A stretch of DNA of 64,000 nucleotides, taken from Omphiscola glabra. Taxonomy: Eukaryota; Mollusca; Gastropoda; Lymnaeidae. Of this stretch, positions 38,492 to 52,100 are shown one piece after another (positions within the stretch are counted from its first letter, which is position 1; each line of letters opens with the position of its first letter). The notes under the pieces were generated by a model, which was not told the origin of the DNA, did not search any database, and saw nothing but the letters and a program-made list of their open reading frames with translations. The stretch is taken from positions 12,429,818 through 12,493,817 of the forward strand of contig OZ024811.1 of NCBI GenBank assembly GCA_964017045.1, written 5' to 3'. The position numbers and the translations under genes are program-made.

Positions 38492-39354
38492 ATACGCTAA
38501 ATTTTTCTATAGAATGTATCTTTCACCTCGATGTGATTTTGTTTGATTTTTAAAAGTGCAGAAACACGAAATGTGGCAGCTTAAACAAATGATTGCAGAC
38601 GACATTAAAGAACGTTTCGGCTAAAACCCTTCCAAATAAATGAAACAAACAAAGAAAATAAAAAAAAAAAAAAATTTTCCTAGCCTGCTATTTTATTTAA
38701 GACACTAACCAACGATAGTTGAAACTCTTTTAAGGAGCAAAGAATTTTTATATTACAATTCCAATATTTCTCGACTGTATTGGGGTCTTTACTTTAGCCT
38801 AATGAAATACGAGTCTTTAAGTACGCAAACCTCAGGAGTGGCTTAGGGCCAATGTATGACTAGTGAACAACTGGTCGTACCTCAGATCTGGAGATGAAAG
38901 TTAGTCAAGAAAGATCTCTGAGCAGTTATGATGAGACGGACGTGTGATTCAAAACACAAATTGCTTCCCTATAGGATATGAAAAAACAATAACAAACTAA
39001 TATATTCAATGTTTCACTTGAACACAAAACGATTCTGGGAAACTAATTCTAACAAATTTGGCTCCAAACCTGCAGTGTCTTCATTTCACTGACTTTCATC
39101 TCTCATGATTTCTGGTGGTTCTATTAAAAATGTCTAAAAATAGCATCGTCCATCTTCCATAGGGGAGGTTACTATGACCTCCAATCATCAATTGTTGGAA
39201 AAAAATAAGTCTGCACGATCCTGAATACGATTACCGGAAACTGTGGATTTATCGATCTTCTTCTCGTTTATTGATTTCAAGTCGGTCATCTTGGCAGCTG
39301 TCTGGCACAGTGGGTATCTGAAACTACAGGGGATCTAAATTTTCTTTCATCTCT

Positions 39355-39445
39355 CCACAAATCCTGACACCCCCCCCCCCCCAAAAAAAAACAAAAACAA
39401 ACAACAACAACAACAAAAAACCAAACAAACAAACAAAACATCCCC
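39355..39445. repeat. C-run and CAA/AAAC microsatellite
   Basis: C14 followed by A-rich caacaacaacaac and aaacaaacaaac tracts. Confidence 0.85.
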
Positions 39446-39830
39446 GTGACTCATGCAAAACACTTGGTTGGGTGAATGTTTTGAGTCAGTGCTGAATTCA
39501 GACTTGAGAGTTAAAAAAAAAAATTACACCATAAATTATCATCACCAAATCTGAAAACCTATAATTGGATTTCTTTTAATAGTGGAATTGCAAAACATTT
39601 TAAAGCTTGAAGTACACCAGCAGAGGATTCCGAGCCCAAAGGCAGGTGTATATATTTCCTTAACTTAATTTTAAGCAAACATAAACTTCCGGTAGATCAG
39701 AGTTACTCTCCGTGACTCCCATAAATCGTCACTTGCTTGAAAACCTTTGAACACCTTTCCAAACGCACAACTCTTTGCTTTCATGACGTCTGACAATACC
39801 AAAAGTGTCTTGATTATTTTTGAAAATATG

Positions 39831-40010
39831 GAACGCAACCCCCGGGATATCTTTTTGGCTGAACGCAACCCCCGGGATATCTTTTTGGCTGAACGCAACC
39901 CCCGGGATATCTTTTTGGCTGAACGCAACCCCCGGGATATCTTTTTGGCTGAACGCAACCCCCGGGATATCTTTTTGGCTGAACGCAACCCCCGGGATAT
40001 CTTTTTGGCT
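39831..40010. repeat. 30-bp minisatellite, 6 identical copies
   Basis: The unit gaacgcaacccccgggatat plus ctttttggct repeats six times without a mismatch, which implies a recent or homogenised array. The frames open on both strands are by-products of the period. Confidence 0.97.
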
Positions 40011-40539
40011 GAGCGCTGCGGTGAAAAGCAGAGATTCACATTAAATAAACTGTATATTTATATATATATATATAAGGGTTGCCTTCTTTAGTTCTTATCT
40101 GTCTGCGTGGAAATATTTCAGATGTCCTAATTTCACACCAATGATAATGAGGTTAGCATATTTATAGGGATTTTACTAGAAATTTAGAATTATGAGAAAG
40201 AGGAACCTTTTTTTTTTTAAAAGACAAAAAAAAAAAAAGGACCCACTGGTTAAGAAAACCGTATAATTCCAGCAACCACGACTTCCCTGTTTCTTCCAGG
40301 TCTGCCAACACAGGATATCTAGACATTGGGGCACTTGGGCCTTTGGCCACAGGGGCAGATACCACTCAAGAGTCTGGACATGGCTATTGAGGCCGGACAG
40401 ATATCACTACCAGCCTGGGACAGATATCGCCACGGCACGGGCCTGTAAAGATACGGCCTGACAGAGAACAGAACTGACCATCTGCTTTACTTCATTAAAG
40501 CCATCTAAGTTTTCTTGAATGGAATTTTTTGGGGGGTGT

Positions 40540-40700
40540 GGTGTGGGGGTGGAGGAGGGGGGGGGTAAGGGTGGTCGGGATGGAAGTGGTAGGGTGGGGA
40601 AATCTGTCATAAACGTTAGAAAAAACTGAAGTGACGCAGAGCAGACTACAATAACGTCTGATAGTCAGAAGCGCAGGCGCGGGGGGGGGGGGGGGGGGTT
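40540..40700. repeat. G-rich tracts
   Basis: Includes ggggtgtggtgtgggggtgg and an 18-G run ending near 40698. Confidence 0.85.
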
Positions 40701-40876
40701 TGAGAGTGGCGTTCGGGTTGAAATGAGAATCCTGGAGCTTGATACAAGGAGTGGGGCGGGTAGGGTGGTAAACAAACAATTTGGGCTTTAGGAGAGAAGA
40801 ATGTTAGTAAATGGCCTGTACACGTAGGCTATGCGGCTGCAAAGGAAAACGAATGATGACAGGTAAACAAAAAAAA

Positions 40877-41194
40877 GGAGTTTCAGAAGTTTCCACGAGA
40901 ATCTGCAGTAGTCTGACTACATTGCCCAGTACCACAAAGGAGGAGTTTCAGAAGTTTCCACGAGAATCTGCAGTAGTCTGACTACATTGCCCAGTACCAC
41001 AAAGGAGGAGTTTCAGAAGTTTCCATGAGAATCTGCAGTAGTCTGACTACATTGCCCAGTACCACAAATGGAGGAGTTTCAGAAGTTTCCACGAGAATCT
41101 GCAGTAGTCTGACTACATTGCCCAGTACCACAAAGGAGGAGTTTCAGAAGTTTCCACGAGAATCTGCAGTAGTCTGACTACATTGCCCAGTACC
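40877..41194. repeat. 65-bp tandem repeat, 5 copies
   Basis: Each unit contains gagtttcagaagtttccacg, agaatctgcagtagtctgac and tacattgcccagtaccac. Spacing is 65, 65, 66, 65 bp. Only a few substitutions separate the copies. Confidence 0.95.
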
Positions 41195-41199
41195 AAAAC

Positions 41200-42100
41200 A
41201 TTGTTGAAGAGAGTCTGATCGCAACATCTAGTATTTAGGCAATGTTAATTTTTTTTTTCAAAACAAGACTGACCACAGCAAGTGTTCTGTGCTAACAAAT
41301 AAATAATAACATCTTTGCTATTCATTCAAATCTATGTTGAAAATATAAGGGTCGGTGCGGGTGGGGTGTAAAGAAATCAACTTTGCGCCCTTTCCATTAC
41401 CTCAAGGTTTCATGTGATAGTAATATTTATTCATTCATTTTAACACTACTGGGTTAATTTTTACATTTCTTGAATCGCCCGACCCCCCCCCCCCCCAACT
41501 AAGTCTATCACTCACGCAAGGATGCAACAACCCCCCCCCCCCCCCCCAACCACTCCCTGAATTCTGTTTTGGCCATTTATTGTAAGTACGAAAAAAAGAT
41601 TAAAAAAAAATACTTGAACAAAAGACTAAGTATTAACTATAGTCTTAGTCCTAAATCAAACAAAATGTTGGCCTAAATATTGATATAATTATTTAAATTA
41701 AAAGTACAAAAAAAAAAGAAAAAAAGAAAAGAAGATCTTAAAAAATAAATGATGCCTATAGAGCAACAACAACCATAAGAGGAATACTATACTAAAAACT
41801 AAACTATGTTCCATAATATCCTACCTTTTCGAATCTACCAAGAGAATCAACCGCAGACAATAAAGCGCGCTTCTTTGTTCCGGTACGAAATATCCTTTAT
41901 TAACAGAGCAGAACTTGGTTGAAACTAAGGGCCCCAAATACTCAACAGTCACTTTTACTCAGAGATATACAAGTTGTATGGAGGTCACCTTTAAAATGTT
42001 CTGTGTATTAATTTTTTATCACAGTTTGTCTCTTATCTCTGTTCTAATTTGTTTTAAAAATAAATCTACATCTAGGCGAAAAAAAAGCATTGGATAAATA
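41200..42100. other. Gene-free stretch with C-runs
   Basis: Two C-runs (about 41484-41496 and 41530-41547) and AT-rich DNA. No supported gene. Confidence 0.45.
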
Positions 42101-42109
42101 CCACGTGCC

Positions 42110-42230
42110 CACCACGTTCTTTTTATAGGCCCGCGCGCTGACTGGGAACGCCCCGCTCGTCACGTAGGCCACATGACGTCACTCCACTCCACTCCACCAA
42201 TTATGGGATCTCCCGGAATTATCTATGAGA
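42110..42230. promoter_or_regulatory. GC-rich promoter-like island
   Basis: TTTTTATAGG (42120-42129) precedes cccgcgcgctgactgggaac, cgtcacgt and a CRE TGACGTCA (42175-42182). It stands out from AT-rich surroundings. No exon follows on either strand that I can support, so this may be an orphan promoter or a retrotransposon LTR part. Confidence 0.25.
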
Positions 42231-42583
42231 CATTTCAATACATTTAAACCGGAACCATAATAAATCCCCCCTTATTTTGTTATGCTGTTTCTTCTCCGTT
42301 CACATCGTTGTGTAGTTATGAATTCTTGACTAGGTCAAGAGGGTGTCAAAACAATATGATCAACATTCCGTTGTTTTCATTGTTCATTGAGTGAGATTTG
42401 TCACGCTCTATACACATATCGTTATGACGGAGACACCGTCTCTTTCATCAGTGCTGCTCAAAAAGTGTTCCAAAGTTTTTCAGTTGCCCACTATTTCTTG
42501 TTATATATAGGCCTAGGTATAATTTTTTCCCCATGTATTTGAATAGATAACTGAACCACCGCATCTCTACAATAACGCTGAGC

Positions 42584-42740
42584 AGTGGCGTAACTAGACT
42601 TGTTTCCGCCTGGGGTGGGCAAAACATTTTGCCACCCCTTCCAAAAAAAAACCCAAACAAACCCAAAACAAACTCACACAGTCAACCGAAAATTCAACCC
42701 CTCAAAATACATAACAAGGTGCCGTTTGGGGGGGGGGGGG
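42584..42740 (+). mobile_element. hAT-like MITE left end (CAGTGGCGTAACTAG)
   Basis: Starts cagtggcgtaactagacttg and continues with cctggggtgggcaaaacatt, a family resemblance to 24690-24831 and 59400-59531. The right end is not identified. Confidence 0.45.
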
Positions 42741-42829
42741 GGCGGACCTCCATTCCGCAACCCCTTCTTGCGCCACCTACACTTGGTTAGAGACAAAACA
42801 ATTTAAAAAAAACAACAACAAAACAAGTG

Positions 42830-45800
42830 GTCCCCGACCATGTGTATTGTTAGAAGCACTGAACAACATTAGGCAATGTTTAATTGTATAGCTAAAAAAA
42901 TTAAACTATTCACGAAACACCCGGTTTGTTTTGGCCGTAACACACACACACATAAACATATCAACAACAATTTAAAAACTAGGGGGCAAACTATTTATGA
43001 TAACTTAGTGTTAATTTAAAAACAGCCTAGTCGCACACAAACGTCATTATTTATGCTTCTTTAAAAGGGTATTTAATGATTAACTTAATGTTATAATTGA
43101 TGCAAAGCGAATTTAAAGAAATATTTATTTTATTTGAAAGACGTATTCTAATTTTGAGCGTTGATCATGACACACATGCACAAAAACGTGTTTCCGCTCT
43201 TCGAGAGGGATTTCTTTTCCATGTATCAATGCTGAAAGAGTACGGTAAGTTAGGATTAAAAGTTTAATTTATTGCATACATTATTTTTTTCATCCAAATG
43301 TTTGCGTTAAATATGAAAGCAATTACTACAATAGCTATTTAAAAAAAAAAAAAATATTTTAAAATTTTTATACATCCTAAACGATTTCTCAAATTGAACT
43401 ATCGATTGATGCGTTTTACGAAACAAATAGCATTAACTCGTGTAATTCTTAGCTTTGCTGATTCAGCAACAGTTACGTTTCTTTAAGCTATTAACTCTCG
43501 ATAAATTTTTTTTTTTAAAACGCTCCGATGCCATAATTCTAAATTAAAATTTATAACTAATTGTGATTACAAAGATATAAAACTAGCTTCAGTAAAAAAT
43601 AATCAAATAATTTTCAATTAATTTAACTGTTTAAAAAAAAAATAAAAACTGTTAAATACCTTTTAATGAGACCAATCTTAAATTTGTTTATTTTAACCAA
43701 AAAGAGACTTTGCTGGCAAAGTAAATTAGTGGACTTAAGCCCATGAAATTTTTAGGGCTTAGGGTCACCTTTTTTTTATTGGATATTTCAACATATTTTT
43801 CATTATTACAGATAATAGATTAAGAACACATTTTTGATGAATTCTCACATTTGTCAAAGAATGTATTCAATTTGGCTAGTTTTTTTTTCTTCTCCAATTT
43901 AAATTATTTATCTGCAAGTTTATATACTTTCAATTCAGTGATTCTTTCAGACAAATTGAAAATAAAATATTAAAAAAAAAATATTTATATGTGACAACTA
44001 CTGCAAGTAGCCTGCCTCATTTTTTAAAAATAACTGATTAATTTTAAATGAAAAATAAATATTTTAGGCTCTTATTTACAAATATTAATTGCACAATTAT
44101 CTTCATTTATTAATGCACCACCAACAAAATACCAGAGGAAAAAAAAAAAATAGGATGCAACATGAAATATTTAAAAATTCATTTATTTTAGGTGATATAT
44201 TTACATTCTAGATCTGTATCTCATATATAACACATCACTGTTGAAATATATCACTCATATGTGATCCAGTGATGACCATGTCTTGAATGCTGTATGTGAT
44301 AGGTGACCGACTCCCTTAAAAAATCAATAAAAAAAAAACCTGTTATTTAATACCTTTTGTTAGCTTATGTCTGCTTGAAGAGATATATGCTTTAGATAAT
44401 AAAACTCTTTACCACGAAACATGCCAGAAAATGCTGCTGTTATTAACAAAATAATAGCCTCAAGCTCCAGGATGTTGATAAATCCTCTGTATAATAAATA
44501 CTTTAAAACACAAATAGAAACATTGTCCATAGAGTCGTATGAGTTTTAAAAAAATATTTCCTAAGTCAAGTTTAAACACTGCTGTAATGAAAATGAAAAG
44601 ACACTTATAGTTCTGATATTTTCTTCCTTAGTTGACCCTACTGAGATCATTGCATTAAATAAACAAATATTTTCAAAGTTTGTATTGAAATTTTTTTTTT
44701 TAAAATGACCCGGCTAAATAAATTTACAGGGGCCATAATGCGGATCGAAAATAATAAAACTCTTTAATTTTTTTACTTTTCAAGTAAGAAAAATCAACAT
44801 GCAGAAAGATAAAAAGGTTCAAGAGGTTTTATACTAGAGAGATGTTAACATTTTTGTACATAAGTAATGCAAATGATCAAAAAATTTCTAAAAGTAGCTC
44901 ACATATAATTTTGCTTTATATTTCTTACACAAATATACCGTGAGGTGTATTGAATTAAGATACAAAATATTTGGATCAATTTCATCAAAACACTCTCTCA
45001 TTAAATAATACAAAAAAAAAAAAAAAAAAAGATTTTTTCTGATTTCTTTTGAAAGCCTAAAAAATTGTTGGGTCAAATATTTTTAATGTCACTTTTTAAT
45101 TATTCTACTTCATTTTGCAAATTTGTGATAAGTTCATATTTATTTTTATGTACCACTTTAAATTTTTTAATACAATTTTTCATCTTAAATATTATAGAAT
45201 AATAGTGAATACCAGAAATGTAATTTTCAAAAGAAATACATTTGAACCAAGTCAACTTGGACCAAGTTAGTCTTGAAGCTAAATGTGGAATGCTTTAAAT
45301 ACTTTAAAAAAAAACAACATAAGATAAAAATAATATTTTGTATATAAATACAAACAGCCAAAGCAACCAAACAAGCACATACCCATAACAGAATAAAAAG
45401 CTTTAAATATATTACAAAAAATAATAATAAATTCACTCCATCATAGACAGATCATTAGTTTTGTTATTTTAAAGAAAAATTATAATCTCTGTATGCTCAT
45501 TAGATTGATTAATTCACTCTTAACATCAATGAAAGAATCTTAGCATCAAACTAATATTTCTTCCATTGTTATAATAAGAATTGACTCTTGGTCAGTGATA
45601 TTTAAAAAAAAAAATTTAATTGACGAACTGTTTTATGTTCTGATAATTGACAGGATATTACAAAATATAAAGGTTTGAAAAGTGTTTTAATTGAAGAGAA
45701 CAATTGGATTTGTGTTATGTTTTCAACAATTTTATAACTGTCTAAGACTTCCTAGGTATATAAAATAAATGTTAAATCTAAAAAGTCCAACCAATTAGGT

Positions 45801-46110
45801 CCAGTAAACTGTAGCCAAATATTAAGAAATTTCTCTAAAGTTCTGCATTTGTACAAAAAAAATAATAATTCTTTCCTCCGTCATTCATTCCCTTTTAAGA
45901 ATCACAGACATTAAAAAAAACCACTATAATTTGATCATCAACAAAGCAAAGTCATCATCTCAAGGTGTGACACAGACACCAAAAGCGTGTCAAGCTTTTA
46001 CTCAAACATGCAAAACAATCTCAATCTCAGTAGCTCAGCACAATAAATCTTTCATAAATAAAATTAAAAATTCTTCCACAATGTGTGTTACATCATATTT
46101 ACATCTATAC
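42830..46110. other. AT-rich intergenic stretch downstream of MNS1
   Basis: About 75% A+T with frequent stops. No exon, RNA or transposon ends are recognised. The last few hundred bases may be the MNS1 3' UTR. Confidence 0.5.
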
Positions 46111-46114
46111 ATCC

Positions 46115-49100
46115 TCATTTTGTGTTCCATGCAGTCTCATCGAATGGGTCGGTGTATCGCTGTGAATAAGCATTTTTAAACTCGGGTCCCAACAGTTCTA
46201 GATCATTTTCGTCTCGAATAACACCCTGGAAATAATTATGATACATTTAAATTCAGTTTGACATTCACCACTTACACAATTCTTTCAACTTATGTCTAAA
46301 CAAAGTGTGCATGAAATTCAAATACTGAATCTTACATCAACTGAAATATTCCACTACTGTAGTAAGGTCATAAGAATAATTGGTTAAAGACAGCAGCAGT
46401 TGTTTTGAGAATGTAACAATGTTAGCTAACGTTTACAAACACTTTTCAAACTCTTTCTTATGTATCAGAATTTATGAAATAATTTCACTTCCTTGCAACA
46501 CAAATGAATCAACTGCGCAGCTGATCAGCTTACACGCTAATCAATAAGATACAATAAATTTAATCAGCCATTGAAATTATCAGCTACTCAACTCACCCGT
46601 GGCAAGTACCCCAGGAGTTTAATGGCGTGCTGCTTGAGCAACTTCTGCCTCTCCTCCTCTATGATCATCTTACGGAACTTCTCCAGCCTGGCCTCCTCCA
46701 GCCTGGCCTCCACCTCCGCCTCCCTCTCACGGGCGTACTGCACCCTCCTGTCCTCCAGCAATTTTTCAACTGCCCGCTGGTGTTCCAGCTGTTTCATGCG
46801 GCGGCGTTGTGCGTTCATCTGTTCGATGCGGTCATCTTCAGCAAACTTTGCCATCATCTGGAAATGATAAAAAAATGTAAGCAATGATATGAAAACAAGA
46901 TTTTTATAATAATTCTTATTTTTTGTTTTGAAACAGTTTAATGAAAAAACTAACAAGTNNNNNNNNNNNNNNNNNNNNNNNNNNNNNNNNNNNNNNNNNN
47001 NNNNNNNNNNNNNNNNNNNNNNNNNNNNNNNNNNNNNNNNNNNNNNNNNNNNNNNNNNNNNNNNNNNNNNNNNNNNNNNNNNNNNNNNNNNNNNNNNNNN
47101 NNNNNNNNNNNNNNNNNNNNNNNNNNNNNNNNNNNNNNNNNNNNNNNNNNNNNNNNNNTTATGGCTATACAAGTACTGGTGGTGTTGTTCTGACGATGGT
47201 ACAATTTGAAAACACAAAATCACAAGCTGTTGTTTTAAGTTTATATAATTTGTATGAGATACAGAGTCCTGTCTGCATAAACAGAGTACTGTCTGCATAA
47301 ACAAAGTCCTGTCTGCATAAACAAAGTCCTTTAAACATAAACCAAGTCCTGTCTAGAGAAAACATAAAAAGTTCTGTTTTCATAATAACCTACAGCTGTT
47401 CACCCCAGACAGACAAACCTGTTCACCCCAGACAGACAAACCTGTTCACCCCAGACAGACAAACCTGTTTCTTAAACTCCTCCTCCTCTTCCTTCTCAGC
47501 CTCCAGACGTAGAGCCTTGAAGTGCATCTGTTGTGCGTGTGTTGACTGTAACTCAATCTTCTGTCTGATTTGTCTCTCCATGTCAGCCTGAAGAAGCACA
47601 GCAGGGAAAATATTTCAAAAATTGTAAAATGCCATTAGTTTATTATATAGAACTAATAGTTTTCAAATCAGGAACCTCATATCAAACTAAAAAAAGTCAC
47701 TTGCAGCATCTTAAGCTTAGATTTCTTTCATTGACAACAGTTGAACTGCCTAATGATAGAAAATTTCATCCAACAAATATTAAAAATGAAATGTCCATTA
47801 ATTATGTCAAAAAATATATGGGTGTGGGGTGGGAGGGGATGTTTGGAAATTGTTGACAAGGGGGAAAGCGGGGGGGGGGGGGGGGGGGGGGGGGTTAAGA
47901 TTAGTTGACATCAACAATCATGTTTTCTCTATTAAAAATGTACGTGTAGAGAGAGCTAATGAAAATTATTGCTCACAACGACAATGCTTCTATTTTAAGT
48001 GCTGAATGGTTAGATGAGGATGATGTTGACGTGTCTGGTATATCAGTTCTGCAAGATGAAAATGATAAATCAGCTGCTATAGACTATGCCCATCAGGGGT
48101 GTGTCATTTCAGGATTTTCGGGGGGGGGGGGGGGGGGGGGTAAAAAATCAAAACTTGGTCAGTTTGTTAAGTTGTTTATTACTGTAGGCGCCAAAGAACA
48201 TAGCAATTTCAATAAAACCTGCAAATTCAGTGGGGTGGGGGTGTGTGGTGGGGAAAAATGAATGCCCCACTGCCCTACCCAATTGATGTCCCTGATGCCC
48301 ATTGTTATGATGGAGCAACACCTGGCTACTCCATGGGAAGATGAAAGCAGCTAGAAACTATACTATAATTGTCAGCTTTACTGACAATAATTATTTTTAT
48401 ACCAAAAATCAATGAAATTTAGTCTTTAACAACCTTTTAATTGATTCTGCATTAAAAAATATTTAATTGTAAAAAAAATTATTGCTTAAAAAGCTAAAGA
48501 TGTAATAAAATGTTTTTCCTACAATTTTGTGTCATTAAAATAGATCAGCACAAAGTAAAATGTATTTGTAAATTTATCTATATTATAACTCTTTTTTTTT
48601 TGTGGTGGGGGAGGGGTGTCATTGAAAGTTTGACAGTTGTTGACAGGGTGGGGGGGGGGGGGGTGTAAAAAAATTGCGGAAAAACTGTCGACGTAATTAA
48701 TGGAAAACCCCAAATGATAAAAATTAAGAAATGTTCAGAGTTGTTGCACCTTATAGGCAGATAAACTTGTAATAGAATCAACCAATGCAGAAACAGCTTT
48801 AATCTTACCAAGCACGCCACTGCAGCTATAAAATTATCAGTTGTTTAAATAAATTGTTTTGTCCTCTTTTCAAGAACCAGATGAGACAATATAACTGTTA
48901 AAATGTAGCTCAAGCACACGAATCAAATGTCTCTCTGACAAATTTTTAATAAATTAAATCTGTTTCATCCCTTCATATGAGTATGTATTACCATCTCTTT
49001 CTGTCTCTCTCTCTCCTCCGTCTCCTCAATGACCAACTCCAAGCGTATTCTCTCCATCTCGGCTCTCTCGGCTTCTTTCCTGGCAATTTCCTGAGCGAGC

Positions 49101-52100
49101 TGATAAATAGAACAAAGTAAAATCATTAAGTTGTAAGTGAAAAAATTTCAGTACAGCTGTTGAAACATCCTATATTAAGGGAAATTTAAGAAATAAAAAA
49201 AATTGTCTAAATTGTCATCATCAACTTAAAACAATAAACTTTACATTTTTAAGTGGAGATAACAATTTGGATGCACTGATAATTTGAAACTACATTAAAT
49301 AAACGCTTTACATTGAACAGCCCTGATCTATAAATGAAGATATTTCACAGAAACTTATTTGTGTCTCTTTCCATCAGAGCCATTTATTCTATGATTTTTT
49401 TTACTACACAGCTCAGAATAGAAAATAAACGATGCAAGGCAACAACATCATTTTTGGTAGGGGAATATTAACAAGAGAGGTATCCATAGAAATAAATTCA
49501 CTTCTGTAACTCTTGTATTGCTTCAACAAGAAATGATAAGGTAAGATAACCTACCGCATCTTGCACTTTGTTCATGGCGCTGTCCTTCTCTTTCTTCTGT
49601 GACTTGAGGAAGTCTTCTCTCTCCTGCATCTGTCGGGCAAAGCGCAAGATTCTCTGGTTCTCCTCTTCCATTTTCTGCTTCTCCTGGACCTTCCAGAGTT
49701 CCCTGGCCTTCTGGAACTCATCAATGTACTGCTGGGTGACTTGGCGCTTCCTCATCTGTTTCTCCAGCTCTCTGTCAGGGCGGGAATGAATAGACATGTG
49801 TTAGATCAGGGCTGGGCAGCAGACTACGGTCAGGGGGGCTTTAAATTGATATTACATATTTTTTTAATTCTTTGACATTTCAAAATAAAATGAGCACTTT
49901 ATCAAAACATTGTGCAGAGCTCCTGTTGACATTCATACAATACTTGATGCTCTCGGCTGGTGGTAAAGAACACCCGATTAGAACAAGTGTTAAACTTTCC
50001 CGATTAGAACAACTTGATGCTCTCGGCTGGTGGTAAAGAACACCCGATTAGAACAAGTGTTAAACTTTCCCGATTAGAACAAGTGTTAAAATTTCCCGAT
50101 TAGAACAAGTGTTAAACTTTCCCGATTAGAACAAGTGTTAAACTTTAGCATTAAATGACACCACTTTCCACCACAATATTTAATTAGAGTAAAAATTGTT
50201 TCCTCTCTTTGTACTTCATGCATTATTATTAAGGTTAATCGTGCCTTAGTAAACGTGTCATATAAACCTACCAAAAGGCATTTCATGTAATAAGATGTTC
50301 AAACAAATCCATAATTTTTAAAGTTTTGTCACAAAAACAGACAAACTCGTGACACATTGATGTGTGTTTTTATCTGACATACAGTCCAGGCCGGCAGTGT
50401 TTCTTATGTCTCACTATGCTCTTATGCTTTCCATGTGTGGTCAGGAGTGGTCTGAATTTTCATGTGTCGATGTCATAGCGCTTACATGATTCCATCTCCA
50501 GGTTTGATTTTAGACTTTGCCTTCTCTAAGATGAGTTGCCATCCAAGGTTAACGAGTCCCATCTACCAGGGGTGCTCTTGTTGTTTTTGCTTGTCTAGGC
50601 TGGGGATTGAACTCGAGTCCACAAGCTTGGGACTGACTTAAACAACTCCACCACCCAGCATGTGAAGGCAAACTAAACAGTCCAGAACAGTGTTTCCCAA
50701 AGTGGTTTTAATAACCAACAAGCCTTATGTTGCAGTGGTTTCATTGACCAACAAACCTTATGTTGCAGTGGTTTCATTGACCAACAAATCTTATGTTGCA
50801 GTGGTTTCATTGACCAACAAATCTTATGTTGCAGTGGTTTCATTGACCAACAAGCCTTATGTTGCAGTGGTTTCATTGACCAACAAGCCTTATGTTGCAG
50901 TGGTTTCATTGACCAACAAGCCTTATGTTGCAGTGGTTTCATTGACCAACAAGCCTTATGTTGCAGTGGTTTCATTGACCAACAAGCCTTATGTTGCAGT
51001 GGTTTCATTGACCAACAAGCCTTATGTTGCAGTGGTTTCATTGACCAACAAGCCTTATGTTGCAGTGGTTTCAATGACCAACAAATCTTATGTTGCAGTG
51101 GTTTCATTGACCAACAAGCCTTATGTTGCAGTGGTTTCATTGACCAACAAACCTTATGTTGCAGTGGTTTCACTGACCAACAAACCTTATGCTGCAGTGG
51201 TCTCTTGACCAACAAACCTTATGCTGCAGTGGTCTCACTGACCAACAAACCTTATGCTGCAGTGGTTTCATTGACCAACAAACCTTATGCTGCAGTGGTC
51301 TCTTGACCAACAAACCTTATGCTGCAGTGGTCTCACCGACCAACAAACCTTATGTTGCAGTGGTTTCATTGGCCAACAAACCTTATGCTTCAGGTGTGCA
51401 CAGAAATTGTATGGGCCAAATAAAGAGATACAAAATAAATTTCACAGGTCCGTGGTGCTATGGGAAACTGATCCAGTGGTCAGCCAAACTGAAAAGTTTG
51501 GGAAATCAAACCATACAATCTATAGAGTCCTTACTTTTGATCCTCCTCATAAATCTTGCGCACAATCTCGTCAATCATAAGTTTCTCCTTGAGGAACTCC
51601 TCGTAGGCCTGCTGTTTCTGTGCCTCCTGCTCCTCCAGCTGTCTCTCCAGCTCTTGTTGGTAGCGTGTCTGTCAATCAAAAAGTACATTGGGGTAAGCAT
51701 TTATTTTAATGCTATATAATATCTTAGCTAGGCATTTATATTGCTTTAACTTTAACATCATTGGTTAAAAAAATCATAATGCTATCTACTAAAGATAAAT
51801 AAGAAAACTGAAGACACTATGGCAGTGGTCGGCTCTTTGGCGACCTGAGTGCGGCTCAGCCATATGTCCATAAATCGGTTTTGACTCTGAAACTTTGAAA
51901 AACATGGTTCTTGACAGGTTCTTGAAAAGAAATTGGGCTCTCAAATTTTTTTTAATCGTCCTGCTGCTGATTTTAGGCTCTTTTGACTAATGAGTTAGCC
52001 GACCACTGCGCTATGGCAGATCTGTTTACCCTCAAACTCTTAAAATCGTACAATATCAACACAAAATCGTTCAATACATGATCTTAATGGTAAAAAAAGT

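Noticed and set aside
39671..40091. Repeat proteins of about 120 codons on both strands
   Set aside because: Derived from the six 30-bp units.
46571..46887. Plus-strand frames opposite MNS1 exon 11
   Set aside because: Antisense shadows of a strongly conserved coding exon.
46588..47304. 238-codon minus frame across the N gap
   Set aside because: The gap is translated as X. Only the 46597-46857 part is coding, and the rest is intron.
50673..51719. Long frames on both strands (up to 180 codons)
   Set aside because: Product of the 33-bp repeat, which is a multiple of 3; they lie in an MNS1 intron and overlap an MNS1 exon antisense.
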